From Patulibacter minatonensis DSM 18081 (GTDB lineage Bacteria; Actinomycetota; Thermoleophilia; Solirubrobacterales; Solirubrobacteraceae): a stretch of 64,000 nucleotides of DNA. Positions 55,070-63,142 of the stretch are shown here, in pieces. The position numbers and the translations under genes were made by a program. Under the pieces are notes generated by a model, which saw only the letters and a list, made by a program, of their open reading frames with translations, was not told where the DNA came from and ran no database searches. Location of the stretch: NCBI RefSeq assembly GCF_000519325.1, contig NZ_KI912613.1, positions 5,239,478-5,303,477 on the forward strand, in the 5' to 3' direction. Positions within the stretch are counted from its first letter, which is position 1, and each line of letters begins with the position of its first letter.

Positions 55070-55975
55070 GTGCCCGAGGCGGGCGACGGGGCGCTGTTCC
55101 GCATCGTGCAGGTCGAGGTCCCCGGGGCGGTCGACGTGCAGGACGGCCGCTGGACGGTCCGCGGGCACGCCAACCGCCCCCGCGCGGTCGTGCTCGTCGA
55201 GTCGACCGACCGGCCGCGGCGTCGGTACCTGCGGCGCCGGGCAGACCCCGACGAGGACGCGCAGCAGCCCTCCACGACCTTGACCGTCGTCGACGCGGAC
55301 CCGCTCGAGGCCCGCGACGTCGACCGCTGGCTGGCCCGGGTCGACGACCAGGCCGTGCTCACCGAGGCGCTCGACATCCTGCGTCACCTGCTCCACCTCG
55401 CCGCCGTCGCCGCCGCGGACCCCGATCCGCGGCCGCTGCGGGCCCGGGACCTCTCGCGGGCGACCGTGGCGTACGGCACGGGGCCGGAGGGCGCCTACGG
55501 GCGCTGGACGGCGTCCAGGCGGCTCCCGGTCCCCGCCGACGACCGCAGCGGGCGCCGGCGCGGCGGACCGGCGGCCTCGTCCGACGAGCGGCTCGCCGAG
55601 CTCCTCAGCGGGCGCGACGCCGTCCTGGCCGCCGAGGTGCTCACGCTGCGCGCCCGGCAGGACCTGAACGCCGGGCGCGTCCGGGAGGCCGCGCTCGGGC
55701 TGCGCATGGCGCTCGAGGCCGCGATCACCGAGCTCGAGCCCTGGCGGGCCGCCCCGCAGCTCGACGACGCGATCACCGCCCTGCTCGACGCCCGGCCGCG
55801 CGTCGCGTCGGCCGCGGCGGCAGCCGCTCGCGGCGGCCTCGAGGAGGAACAGGACGCCGACGTGCGCGACGTCCTGAAGGCCGTCTCGTTCGCCCTGGCG
55901 CGCCCTGCCGGCGGCCGGCGGGTCGGCGAGCGCGAGGCGCCGCTGCCGGCGTCGCGCCCCCGCCCCTCCCCCTGA
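55070..55975 (+). CDS. Unknown soluble protein downstream of peptidoglycan hydrolase
   Basis: 301 residues, GTG start 4 bp after the hydrolase stop. No signal peptide or membrane segment. An N-terminal beta-rich region (FRIVQVEVPGAVDVQDGRWTV, AVVLVESTDR) is followed by helical parts (LTEALDILRHLLHLAAVAAAD, LTLRARQDLNAGRVREAALGLRMAL). The second resembles a TPR-like or substrate-binding helical bundle. I do not recognise the family. Tight spacing implies co-expression with the hydrolase. Confidence 0.55.
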   Translation: MPEAGDGALFRIVQVEVPGAVDVQDGRWTVRGHANRPRAVVLVESTDRPRRRYLRRRADPDEDAQQPSTTLTVVDADPLEARDVDRWLARVDDQAVLTEALDILRHLLHLAAVAAADPDPRPLRARDLSRATVAYGTGPEGAYGRWTASRRLPVPADDRSGRRRGGPAASSDERLAELLSGRDAVLAAEVLTLRARQDLNAGRVREAALGLRMALEAAITELEPWRAAPQLDDAITALLDARPRVASAAAAAARGGLEEEQDADVRDVLKAVSFALARPAGGRRVGEREAPLPASRPRPSP

Positions 55976-55997
55976 CCGCGGTCCCGGCGCCTCGGGG

Positions 55998-56777
55998 TCA
56001 GTCCGCCAGGCGGTCCAGCGCGGCGAGGAGCCCGTCGAGCTCCGCGACGACGTCGCCCCGCAGGCGGACGACGGCGTCGTCGTCGTACGGCGTGTCGCTC
56101 GTGGTCACCACCGCGACGTCGCCGCCGTGCTCCAGGGTCCGCCGCGGGAGCTCGGCGACGGGCCAGACGACGAGCGAGCTGCCGATGCACAGCACGAGGT
56201 CGGCGTCCCGCGCCAGGTCCTCGGCGCGGCGGAGCGCCTCGACCGGCAGCAGGTCGCCGAACAGCACGACGTCGGGCTTCAGCACCCCGGCGCAGACGCC
56301 GCAGCGCGGGACGCCGTCGTCCGCCTCCGCGATCAGCCGCAGGACCGCGGGGAGGGGCTCGCGTGCCCCGCACGCCGGGCAGTGGGCGCCCGAGATGCTG
56401 CCGTGGAGCTCGACGACGTCGCCGGACCCGGCCCGGGCGTGGAGCCCGTCGATGTTCTGCGTCAGGACCGTCCGGACGTGCCCGCGACGCTCGAGCTCGG
56501 CGACCGCGCGGTGGGCGTCGTTGGGCTCGAGTCCGCCGAAGCGGGCGAAGCGGTCCCCGTAGAACGACCAGAAGCGGACCGGGTCCGAGCGCCACACGTC
56601 GACGTGGGCGACCGTCATCGGGTCGACGTTCGCCCAGATGCCCGTCCCGGGGCTGCGGAAGTCCGGGATCCCCGAGGGGACGGAGATCCCGGCCCCGGTC
56701 AGCACGACGACCGAGTCCGCGGCGGCGATCCGCCGGGCGAGCTCGTCGTGGTGCTCCGTGCTCGCCGGGTCGGTCAC
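55998..56777 (-). CDS. NAD-dependent protein deacylase, sirtuin family
   Basis: 259 residues with complete sirtuin motifs: LTGAGISVPSGIPDFRSPG (near 26-44), TQNIDGLHARAG, catalytic His in VVELHGSI, zinc Cys pairs CPAC and CGVC, and CIGSSLVVWPVAELP. Removes acyl groups from protein lysines using NAD+. GTG 56777 has TAGCCT 7 bp upstream, overlapping the stop of the fused beta-oxidation gene. Sirtuins often control acyl-CoA enzymes by deacylation, so the neighbour is a plausible target. Confidence 0.92.
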   Translation of the reverse strand: MTDPASTEHHDELARRIAAADSVVVLTGAGISVPSGIPDFRSPGTGIWANVDPMTVAHVDVWRSDPVRFWSFYGDRFARFGGLEPNDAHRAVAELERRGHVRTVLTQNIDGLHARAGSGDVVELHGSISGAHCPACGAREPLPAVLRLIAEADDGVPRCGVCAGVLKPDVVLFGDLLPVEALRRAEDLARDADLVLCIGSSLVVWPVAELPRRTLEHGGDVAVVTTSDTPYDDDAVVRLRGDVVAELDGLLAALDRLAD

Positions 56778-56787
56778 CCCTGGGAGG

Positions 56788-58818
56788 CTACTCGCCGGTC
56801 CAGCGGGGCTCGCGCTTCTCGATGAACGCCTGGATGCCCTCGGCGGCGTCGGCGGAGCCGAAGATGTCGTGGAAGGCGTCCTTCTCGGCCTCGATGCCCT
56901 CGTCGAGCCCGGCGACGTCGGAGACCTGCTTGATCTTCTGGACCGCGATCGGCGCCTGGGCGGCGAACCGGCGCGCCCAGTTCAGGGCGACGTCGAGCAG
57001 CTCGTGGTCGTCGACGACCGTGTTCACGAGGCCGTGCGCGTACGCCTCGTCCGACAGGATCGGGTCGCCGACGAGGTTGAGCTCGAGCGCCTTGGCCTGA
57101 CCGACGAGCCGCCGCAGGCGCTGGGTGCCGCCGAAGCCGGGGATGATGCCGAGCTTGATCTCGGGCTGGCCGAAGACGGCCGAGCGCGCCGCGATGCGGA
57201 CGTCCATCGCGAGCGCGAGCTCGGAGCCGCCGCCGAACGCGATCGAGTTGATCGCACCGATCGTGGTGATCGGGCTGTGGCCGAAGCGACGGAACACGTT
57301 GTGCGCCTGGTCCAGGAGGGACTTCGCGCCGTCCTCGCCGAGCGTCGTGAACGCCTTGATGTCGGCGCCGGCGGAGAACACCCCGGACATCGGCGACGCC
57401 GACGCGAACACGACCGCCCGGGTCGTGCCGTCCGCCTCCAGGTGGTCCCAGACCTTCTGCAGGTCGTCGACGACCTGCGGCGAGATCGAGTTCACGGGCG
57501 GGTTGTCGAGCCAGGCGATGACGACGCCGTGCTCGCGGGTCTCCAGCTTGACCGTCTCGCCCGGCTGCGTCTCGTCGTACTGCGGATAGTCGTAGAAGCC
57601 CTGGCCGGACTTCTGGCCGAGGCGGCCCTGGGCGACCAGGCGGCGCAGCGTCGGGGGCGCCTCGAAGCGGTCGCCCTCGGACGCCGCGGCTTCCTCGAAC
57701 CGCTCGAGGATCACGTCGAGGCCCTCGACGTCGCACTTCAGGAGCGGGGGCAGGATGCCGCGCTTGGGGTCCAGGCCGGTGCCGGCGGCCATCCCGAGGT
57801 CGATGTCGCGGACCGTCGCGTCGCCGTCCTCGATCAGCAGCAGGGCCTCGCGCACCATCGCGAGGTGCGAGAGCTCGATGATCCGGTCGATGTCCGGGTC
57901 GCCGTCGCCGTCGACGTTCGACGAGCCGTCCTGCTTGTAGAAGCCGTCGCCGGTCTTGGCGCCGAGGTCGCCCTGGGCCACGAGCTCGGCCTGGCGGGCA
58001 TGGTTGAAGAAGCGTGCCGACGGCGACTGGTCGCCCTCGTCGACCTCCTCCACCATCTGCTGCTGGAGGTGCAGCGACGGATCCAGTCCGAGGCTGTTCA
58101 TCAGGAAGAACGGGCCCATCGGCAGGGCCTTGCCCTTCAGTCCGTCGTCGATCTTCTGGATCGAGAGGCCCTGCCCCTGCTGGGCGCGGAAGACCTCCGA
58201 CAGCTCGGCCGCGAGGATGCGGTTGACGGTGAAGCCGGGGCCTTCGCCGACGACGATCGGCTGCTTCTTCGTCGTCTGCGCGAACGCGTACGTCGTCGCG
58301 ATCGTCTCCGGCGACGTCAGCTCGCCCTCCACGATCTCGAGCAGCGGCATCACGGACGCCGGGAAGAAGTAGTGCGTGCCCACGACCTTCTCGGGGCGGA
58401 CCGTCGCGGCGGCGATGTCGGAGATCGCCAGTCCCGAGGTGTTGGACGCGAGGATCGCGCGGCCCGGCGTGACGGCGTCGAGCTCGGCGAAGACCGCCTG
58501 CTTGATCTCGAGCTTCTCCGGGACGGCCTCGATGACGAAGTCGACGTCGCCGAACGCGTCGTACGTGAGGGTGCCGTGGATCCGCCCGACGACCGCGGCG
58601 ACCTGCGCCTTCGCGTCCTCCTCGGAGAGCTTCCCCTTCTTGACGAGGCGCCCGACCTGCTTCTCCGTGACCCCCGTCGCGACCTCGATGCCGTGATCGA
58701 CGAGCTCCTGCTTGACGTCCTTCAGCACGACGTCGATGCCGGCGGCGGCGATCGTCTGCGCGATCTGCCCGCCCATCGTGCCTGCACCGACGACGGCGGC
58801 CTTGAAAACGAACGACAT
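56788..58818 (-). CDS. Fused 3-hydroxyacyl-CoA dehydrogenase / enoyl-CoA hydratase
   Basis: 676 residues. The dehydrogenase is N-terminal: VVGAGTMGGQIAQTIA near 10, ILASNTSGLAISDIA, VVGTHYFFPASVMPLLEIV and GFTVNRILAAE, with a second helical domain ending QKSGQGFYDYP near 405. The crotonase domain is C-terminal from about 418: AWLDNPPVNSIS, FSAGADIKAF, FGGGSELALAMDVRIA, PEIKLGIIPGFGGTQRL. This order is the reverse of FadB/FadJ and resembles archaeal-type crotonyl-CoA hydratase/dehydrogenase fusions. A PadR gene and candidate operator lie upstream. Confidence 0.93.
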   Translation of the reverse strand: MSFVFKAAVVGAGTMGGQIAQTIAAAGIDVVLKDVKQELVDHGIEVATGVTEKQVGRLVKKGKLSEEDAKAQVAAVVGRIHGTLTYDAFGDVDFVIEAVPEKLEIKQAVFAELDAVTPGRAILASNTSGLAISDIAAATVRPEKVVGTHYFFPASVMPLLEIVEGELTSPETIATTYAFAQTTKKQPIVVGEGPGFTVNRILAAELSEVFRAQQGQGLSIQKIDDGLKGKALPMGPFFLMNSLGLDPSLHLQQQMVEEVDEGDQSPSARFFNHARQAELVAQGDLGAKTGDGFYKQDGSSNVDGDGDPDIDRIIELSHLAMVREALLLIEDGDATVRDIDLGMAAGTGLDPKRGILPPLLKCDVEGLDVILERFEEAAASEGDRFEAPPTLRRLVAQGRLGQKSGQGFYDYPQYDETQPGETVKLETREHGVVIAWLDNPPVNSISPQVVDDLQKVWDHLEADGTTRAVVFASASPMSGVFSAGADIKAFTTLGEDGAKSLLDQAHNVFRRFGHSPITTIGAINSIAFGGGSELALAMDVRIAARSAVFGQPEIKLGIIPGFGGTQRLRRLVGQAKALELNLVGDPILSDEAYAHGLVNTVVDDHELLDVALNWARRFAAQAPIAVQKIKQVSDVAGLDEGIEAEKDAFHDIFGSADAAEGIQAFIEKREPRWTGE

Positions 58819-58894
58819 GACGGCTGGACTGCTCCTGAGCTCGGATGCGGTGGGGGCCCTTCGGCGGTCGGACGCGACGCGCCGGGCTGGCCGG

Positions 58895-58900
58895 AGCCTA
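58895..58900 (-). promoter_or_regulatory. -10 box of fused beta-oxidation gene
   Basis: TAGGCT on the minus strand, 77 bp before ATG 58818, directly downstream of the palindrome at 58906-58921. Confidence 0.4.
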
Positions 58901-58905
58901 TCTGG

Positions 58906-58921
58906 CCGACTGGCCAATCGG
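58906..58921. promoter_or_regulatory. Candidate PadR operator
   Basis: CCGACTGG-CCAATCGG: a 16-bp palindrome with one mismatch, ending 5 bp upstream of the -10 box of the fused dehydrogenase/hydratase gene. Its place inside the -35/-10 spacer region is where a PadR dimer would block polymerase. Confidence 0.5.
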
Positions 58922-58970
58922 TCGACCGCGGGCGCCTCCCGCCCGACCGTGGGGGGACCCTGCGCGACGG

Positions 58971-59474
58971 TCAGCCCGCGAGTTCCCGGCGGAGCGTCTC
59001 CACGGCCGCGGCGACCTCGTCGAGCGTCGGCAGCACGTCGTCGCGGAGCGTCTCCCGTTCGGCGATCCCCGCCTCGGTGATCCGGTAGATCCGCCGCGAC
59101 CGCCGGTCCGGGTGCTCCCAGTCGCCGACGGCGAGACCCTGCTCCTCGAGGGCCCGGAGCAGCGGGTACATCGTGTTCGGGTTGACGGTCACGAGGCCCG
59201 CCGAGAGCTCACGGATCCGCTCGATCAGGCGGTTCCCGTACGCCGGACCGTCCCCGTCGAGGAGCTGGAGGACGAGCAACCGGACCAGGCCGGCCCGGCG
59301 CAGCGCCCCGGAGAGCGGGTCGCCCTGGCCACCGGGGCGGGCCGGGCGGTCGGGGACGACCTCGGTCGCGGCCGACGCGCTCCCCGCGGCCTCGCGGGCG
59401 GCCTCGCGCGCGGCACGGCGGGCCTCCCGGCGCCGCTCCGTGGTGGGTCCGTCCGCCGACACGACCTCCAGCAT
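58971..59474 (-). CDS. PadR-family transcriptional regulator
   Basis: 167 residues. After a 55-residue Ala/Arg/Glu-rich N-terminus comes the PadR winged helix: LVRLLVLQLLDGDGPAYGNRLIERI, TVNPNTMYPLLRALEEQGLAVGDWE and RRIYRITEAGIAERE, with a C-terminal dimerisation helix. PadR proteins are repressors released by small ligands, often aromatic or acyl compounds. It lies upstream of the fused beta-oxidation gene on the same strand with a palindrome between, so it probably controls that gene. A GTG at 59462 is an alternative start. Confidence 0.88.
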   Translation of the reverse strand: MLEVVSADGPTTERRREARRAAREAAREAAGSASAATEVVPDRPARPGGQGDPLSGALRRAGLVRLLVLQLLDGDGPAYGNRLIERIRELSAGLVTVNPNTMYPLLRALEEQGLAVGDWEHPDRRSRRIYRITEAGIAERETLRDDVLPTLDEVAAAVETLRRELAG

Positions 59475-59620
59475 CGCAGGCCGACGGGCGGTCCGGGACC
59501 GCCGGGGACGCCCGGACGGAGGCCCGATCGGGGTCCGCGGAGCACCTCGTCGACCGCCGGGCGGGTGTGCGACGACGCGCAATCGCCCCGGTGGACCGCC
59601 GGGTCGGGCACACTGCTGGT

Positions 59621-60040
59621 GTGGACTCCGTCTTCGGGATCGTGATCTTCTCCGTCGTGGGGATCTCCGGCGTGATCGCGATCGGCACGTTCATCTTCGG
59701 TGGCGCCCCGCCCCACAGCACGATCGGGGGCAACGCGTTCGTCCCGTCGGTGAACGACCCGGGGGTCGAGACGCCGGACATGCGCGAGGACGACGTGCGC
59801 CAGATGCTCGAGGCCCGCAACCGTCGCCGGATCGCGCGCGGGGAGAGCCCGCAGGACATCGACGCCGAGCTGCGGGACCTGCTCTCCGCGCCGGCGGAGC
59901 CGGTCGACGACGCCGAGGTCCGGGCCGAGGTCGAGGCGATGGTCGCCGCCCGTCACGCGCGGCGGCGGCGGCGCGGGCGGCCCGAGGGCGACTTCGCGGC
60001 CGAGGTCGAGGAGCTCCTCGGCCGCATCAGCCGACCCTGA
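59621..60040 (+). CDS. Small membrane-anchored protein, unknown
   Basis: 139 residues, GTG start. One N-terminal TM segment (VFGIVIFSVVGISGVIAIGTFIF), then a soluble part with MREDDVRQMLEARNRRRIARGE and a basic stretch RHARRRRRGRP. The DVRQMLEARN/RRRxxRGE pattern with a following acidic helix recurs in actinobacterial small proteins. No function known. It is followed by a small hairpin at 60061. Confidence 0.58.
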   Translation: MDSVFGIVIFSVVGISGVIAIGTFIFGGAPPHSTIGGNAFVPSVNDPGVETPDMREDDVRQMLEARNRRRIARGESPQDIDAELRDLLSAPAEPVDDAEVRAEVEAMVAARHARRRRRGRPEGDFAAEVEELLGRISRP

Positions 60041-60060
60041 GACCTGCGCGCCGGCCCGCT

Positions 60061-60075
60061 CCTCGGGGCCCGAGG
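60061..60075 (+). terminator. Short GC hairpin
   Basis: CCTCGG-GGC-CCGAGG, 6-bp stem, 21 bp after the stop of the small membrane protein gene. Confidence 0.35.
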
Positions 60076-60161
60076 TCGTCCCCGGCCGCGGACGGTGTCG
60101 ACGGGCGCGACGCACGGGAACCTGCGCGGACGGGAGGTGGGCGCACCTAGCATCGCTCGTC

Positions 60162-61496
60162 GTGTCCTCCCCCGCACCCGCCCGACGCCGGCTCGCCCCG
60201 GCCGGCCTGGCGGCGCTGGCCCTCGCCGTCGCCGTGCCCGCCGTCCTCCCCGGCACCCCGCCCCTCGGGCCCGCCGCCGCGTCGGCCGCCGCCAAGAGCA
60301 AGAAGAAGAAGCCGGCCAAGCCGAAGTACACGGTCGAGGGCGAGCTGCGGAAGCTCCGCTCCTCGAAGGCGATCTCCGCGAAGGACCTCTCGACCTGGCG
60401 CACGCTCTACCGCGACGTGACCGCGCGGGCGAAGGCGGCGCCGAAGGGGACGGCGAGGACCGAGCTCCTCGGCGTCCTCCAGAACACCGAGACGATCGCC
60501 GCCCGGCGCGACCTCACCGCCTCGATCGCCCCGAGCGTGTTCCTGACGCTGCAGGTCAACCGCGACTGGTGGGCGTCGCGGCCCGCGCCGCCGGACCGCT
60601 CGCGCCCCATCGTCGACGGCAGCCCGCTGATCTGGCAGTACTACAAGGGCGAGGGCCTGCAGATCCAGTGGCTCGCGACCTTCGGGCTCGCCAACGCGCT
60701 GAGCACGACGTCGACGCCGGCGAAGCTCGAGCAGCTCCGCGCGATCGAGGACGAGGCGCTGCGCCTGGCGTCCCAGCGCGCCGGTGGTCCGGCCTGGCAG
60801 TACCTCTTCGACTTCGGCGGCGGCGCGCCGCCCTGGGGCTCCGGGATGGCGCAGGCCACCGCGATGCAGTCCCTCGTCCGGACCTCCGCGAAGCTCGGCG
60901 ACCCGAAGTACCGCGAGACGGCCCTGAAGGCCGTCGAGCTGCTCCGCCGCAGCGCCCCCGAGGGCGCGCGCTCGAAGCAGAAGGCCGGCGACCACCTGCT
61001 GCTCTACACGTTCGCGAACACGCGGGTGCTCAACGCGTTCTCGCAGACCGTCTCCGCCCTCCACGAGGTCGGGGCGGCGACGCAGGACGGGAAGGTGAAC
61101 GCCCTCTACGTCCGCGCCGAGCGCGAGCTGCGGGCCGAGCTGCCCTCCTACGACCTCGGCACCTGGGCCCGGTACAACATCGGCGGCGCGAAGGAGACCC
61201 CGAGCTACCACCTGCTCTCGCGCGACAACATGCGCTCCCTGTGCCGGGTGCTGACCGCCGACGCGGGCACGTTCGCGGCCGGCCGGCCCGTCGCCGGCGC
61301 GCAGCCCCCGGCACCGGCCGCGCCGTACTGCGCGATGGCCGACCGCTTCACGCTGGACCTGCAGCGCACGCCGACCGGCCCGACGTCCCGCGCACGGACC
61401 CGCGCCGCGTCCCCTTCCACCGGTCCCGCCGCACCCGGCGTCGACGCACCGGACACCGGGGCCGCGGTGGCCTCCCCCGCCGTCAGCCAGCCATAG
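60162..61496 (+). CDS. Secreted D-glucuronyl C5-epimerase-like protein
   Basis: 444 residues. A signal peptide (about 1-43, GLAALALAVAVPAVL then ASA) precedes a Lys-rich spacer and an alpha/alpha-toroid-like domain. Its features match the C-terminal domain of D-glucuronyl C5-epimerases: YLFDFGGGAPPWGSGMAQATAMQSL near 213-237, LGDPKYRETALKAVELL and ELPSYDLGTWARYNIGG then TPSYHLLS near 325-352. Such enzymes invert glucuronate in polysaccharides. Pro/Thr/Ala-rich tail. GTG 60162 has TAGCAT 8 bp upstream. Activity is not proven by motif alone. Confidence 0.7.
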   Translation: MSSPAPARRRLAPAGLAALALAVAVPAVLPGTPPLGPAAASAAAKSKKKKPAKPKYTVEGELRKLRSSKAISAKDLSTWRTLYRDVTARAKAAPKGTARTELLGVLQNTETIAARRDLTASIAPSVFLTLQVNRDWWASRPAPPDRSRPIVDGSPLIWQYYKGEGLQIQWLATFGLANALSTTSTPAKLEQLRAIEDEALRLASQRAGGPAWQYLFDFGGGAPPWGSGMAQATAMQSLVRTSAKLGDPKYRETALKAVELLRRSAPEGARSKQKAGDHLLLYTFANTRVLNAFSQTVSALHEVGAATQDGKVNALYVRAERELRAELPSYDLGTWARYNIGGAKETPSYHLLSRDNMRSLCRVLTADAGTFAAGRPVAGAQPPAPAAPYCAMADRFTLDLQRTPTGPTSRARTRAASPSTGPAAPGVDAPDTGAAVASPAVSQP

Positions 61497-61538
61497 CCCC
61501 GGGCGGCGCGGCGCGGGCGCGTATACGCTCGCGGGCCG

Positions 61539-62726
61539 ATGGCCACGCGGATCGTGCTCTACACCGGGAAGGGCGGCGTCGGCAAGACGTCGGTCGCCGC
61601 CGCCACCGCCCGGCGGATCGCGGCGTCCGGCCTGCGGGTCCTCGTCGTCTCGACGGATCCGGCCCACAGCCTCGCCGACGTCCTGGGCGCCGAGGTCGGC
61701 GCCGACCCGACGCCGGTCGCACCGGATCTCGAGGCGCTGCAGCTCGACGACCGCAGCGAGCTGACCCGGCACTGGAGCGCCGTCCGGGACTGGGCGTCCC
61801 GCACGCTCGTCGGGCGCGGCGTCGACCGGATCTCCGCCGAGGAGCTCTCCGTCCCGCCCGGCCTGGAGGAGCTCCTGAGCCTGCTGCGCCTCGTCGAGCT
61901 CCGCGACGCCGGCGACCACGACGTGATCGTCGTCGACTGCGCCCCGACCGCCGAGACGCTGCGGCTCCTGTCGTTCCCCGACCTCGCCCACTGGTGGCTC
62001 AGCCGCGTCGTCCCGCGCCAGGAGGACCTGCTCGGGACCGTCCGCCCCCTCGCCCGGGCGGTCCTCGACATCACGCTCCCGGACAGGACGGTCCTCGACG
62101 AGGTCGCGCGGATGATGGAGAGCCTCCTCGCGATGCGCGAGCTCTTCGTCGACCGCGAGCACGTCTCGATGCGGCTCGTGACCACCGCCGACCGCGTCGT
62201 CGTCGAGGAGGCGCGGCGCACCTACACGGCGCTCGGGCTCCACGGCGTCGCGACGGACGCCGTGATCGTCAACCGCCTGTTCCCCGAGGACGTCGGCCCC
62301 TACTTCGCCGGCTGGCGCGACCAGCAGCAGGAGGAGCTGCGCGGCATCGAGGACGCCTTCGCGCCGCTGCCGATCCTGCAGGCGCCGTACTTCGACCGCG
62401 AGGTGGTGGGGACCGACGCGCTCGACCGGCTCGGCGACGCGCTCTACGCCGGCGTGCACCCCGAGGACGTCCTCCACGTCGGCCTGTCGCGCGAGCTCGA
62501 GGTCGACGAGGACGGGGCGCGGCTGCGGATCGCGGTGCCGCTCGCCGACCGGGAGGACGTCTCGCTGCGGCGCGCCGGGGACGAGCTCGTCGTCGAGGTC
62601 GGGGGTCGCCGCCGCGCCGTGCTGTTGCCCCCGGCCATCGCGCACTATCGTCCGACTGGTGCGTCGCTGCGTGACGGGGTCCTCGACGTGACCCTCAGCC
62701 CGCCGGCGGCCCCCGACCCCGCATGA
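61539..62726 (+). CDS. ArsA/Get3-family ATPase
   Basis: 395 residues. Deviant Walker A YTGKGGVGKTSVAAATA (8-24), switch I STDPAHSLADVLG, Walker B-like VIVVDCAPTAETLRLL, and A-loop region VIVNRLFPEDV. The C-terminal 85 residues form a beta-rich domain (LSRELEVDEDGARLRIAVPLA), like the small-heat-shock-like domain of bacterial Get3 relatives. No arsB or arsenite Cys triad is present, so arsenic transport is unlikely; a membrane-protein chaperone role is more plausible. Its stop overlaps the next small gene by 4 nt. Confidence 0.85.
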   Translation: MATRIVLYTGKGGVGKTSVAAATARRIAASGLRVLVVSTDPAHSLADVLGAEVGADPTPVAPDLEALQLDDRSELTRHWSAVRDWASRTLVGRGVDRISAEELSVPPGLEELLSLLRLVELRDAGDHDVIVVDCAPTAETLRLLSFPDLAHWWLSRVVPRQEDLLGTVRPLARAVLDITLPDRTVLDEVARMMESLLAMRELFVDREHVSMRLVTTADRVVVEEARRTYTALGLHGVATDAVIVNRLFPEDVGPYFAGWRDQQQEELRGIEDAFAPLPILQAPYFDREVVGTDALDRLGDALYAGVHPEDVLHVGLSRELEVDEDGARLRIAVPLADREDVSLRRAGDELVVEVGGRRRAVLLPPAIAHYRPTGASLRDGVLDVTLSPPAAPDPA

Positions 62727-63142
62727 CCGAGCCCGCCCACGCCCCCCTCACCGACGACGACGCCGTCGCCGACCTGCGTGAGCGGATCCTGGCGACGAAG
62801 GAGGCCGCGGAGCGCCTCCACGCCCGGGCCGAGGACGCGCGGCGCACGGAGGCGGGCGGCGGCACGCCGGCCGGGGGCTGGGCCACGCCGCAGGACCGCA
62901 GCGAGCGCGCCGACGAGGTCCACGCGCTCGCCGAGCTCGTCCGCGCGCTGCGCGAGCTCGTGCCGACCGAGCTCCGCGGCCAGGTCACCGAGATCCTGCG
63001 CCAGCTCCTGCTGCTCGTCCGCGCGATCATCGACTGGTGGGTGGACCGCCTCGAGCTCGAGGCCACCGACCCCCCCGTCCGCACGGCCCGCGCCGCCGCG
63101 GACCCCGCCCCGCACGTCGAGGACATCCCGATCGGCCCGTGA
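62723..63142 (+). CDS. Small amphipathic-helix protein coupled to ArsA-like ATPase
   Basis: 139 residues, ATG in the ATGA overlap with the ATPase. Mostly helical: ADLRERILATKEAAERLHARAED, then ELVPTELRGQVTEILRQLLLLVRAIIDWWVDRLEL, a strongly amphipathic to hydrophobic segment that could sit on the membrane. The C-terminus is Pro/Ala-rich. Family not recognised. Translational overlap on both sides makes a functional unit with the ATPase and the membrane protein downstream likely. Confidence 0.62.
   Translation: MTEPAHAPLTDDDAVADLRERILATKEAAERLHARAEDARRTEAGGGTPAGGWATPQDRSERADEVHALAELVRALRELVPTELRGQVTEILRQLLLLVRAIIDWWVDRLELEATDPPVRTARAAADPAPHVEDIPIGP

Noticed and set aside
52795..55377. Minus-strand open frame of about 860 codons opposite the peptidoglycan hydrolase
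   Set aside because: The plus strand encodes recognisable SLT and M15-like domains; the opposite frame is repetitive Arg/Gly/Val sequence.
61539..62726. Arsenite efflux ATPase
   Set aside because: No arsB, arsR or arsD nearby and no obvious arsenite-binding Cys triad; Get3-like naming is safer.
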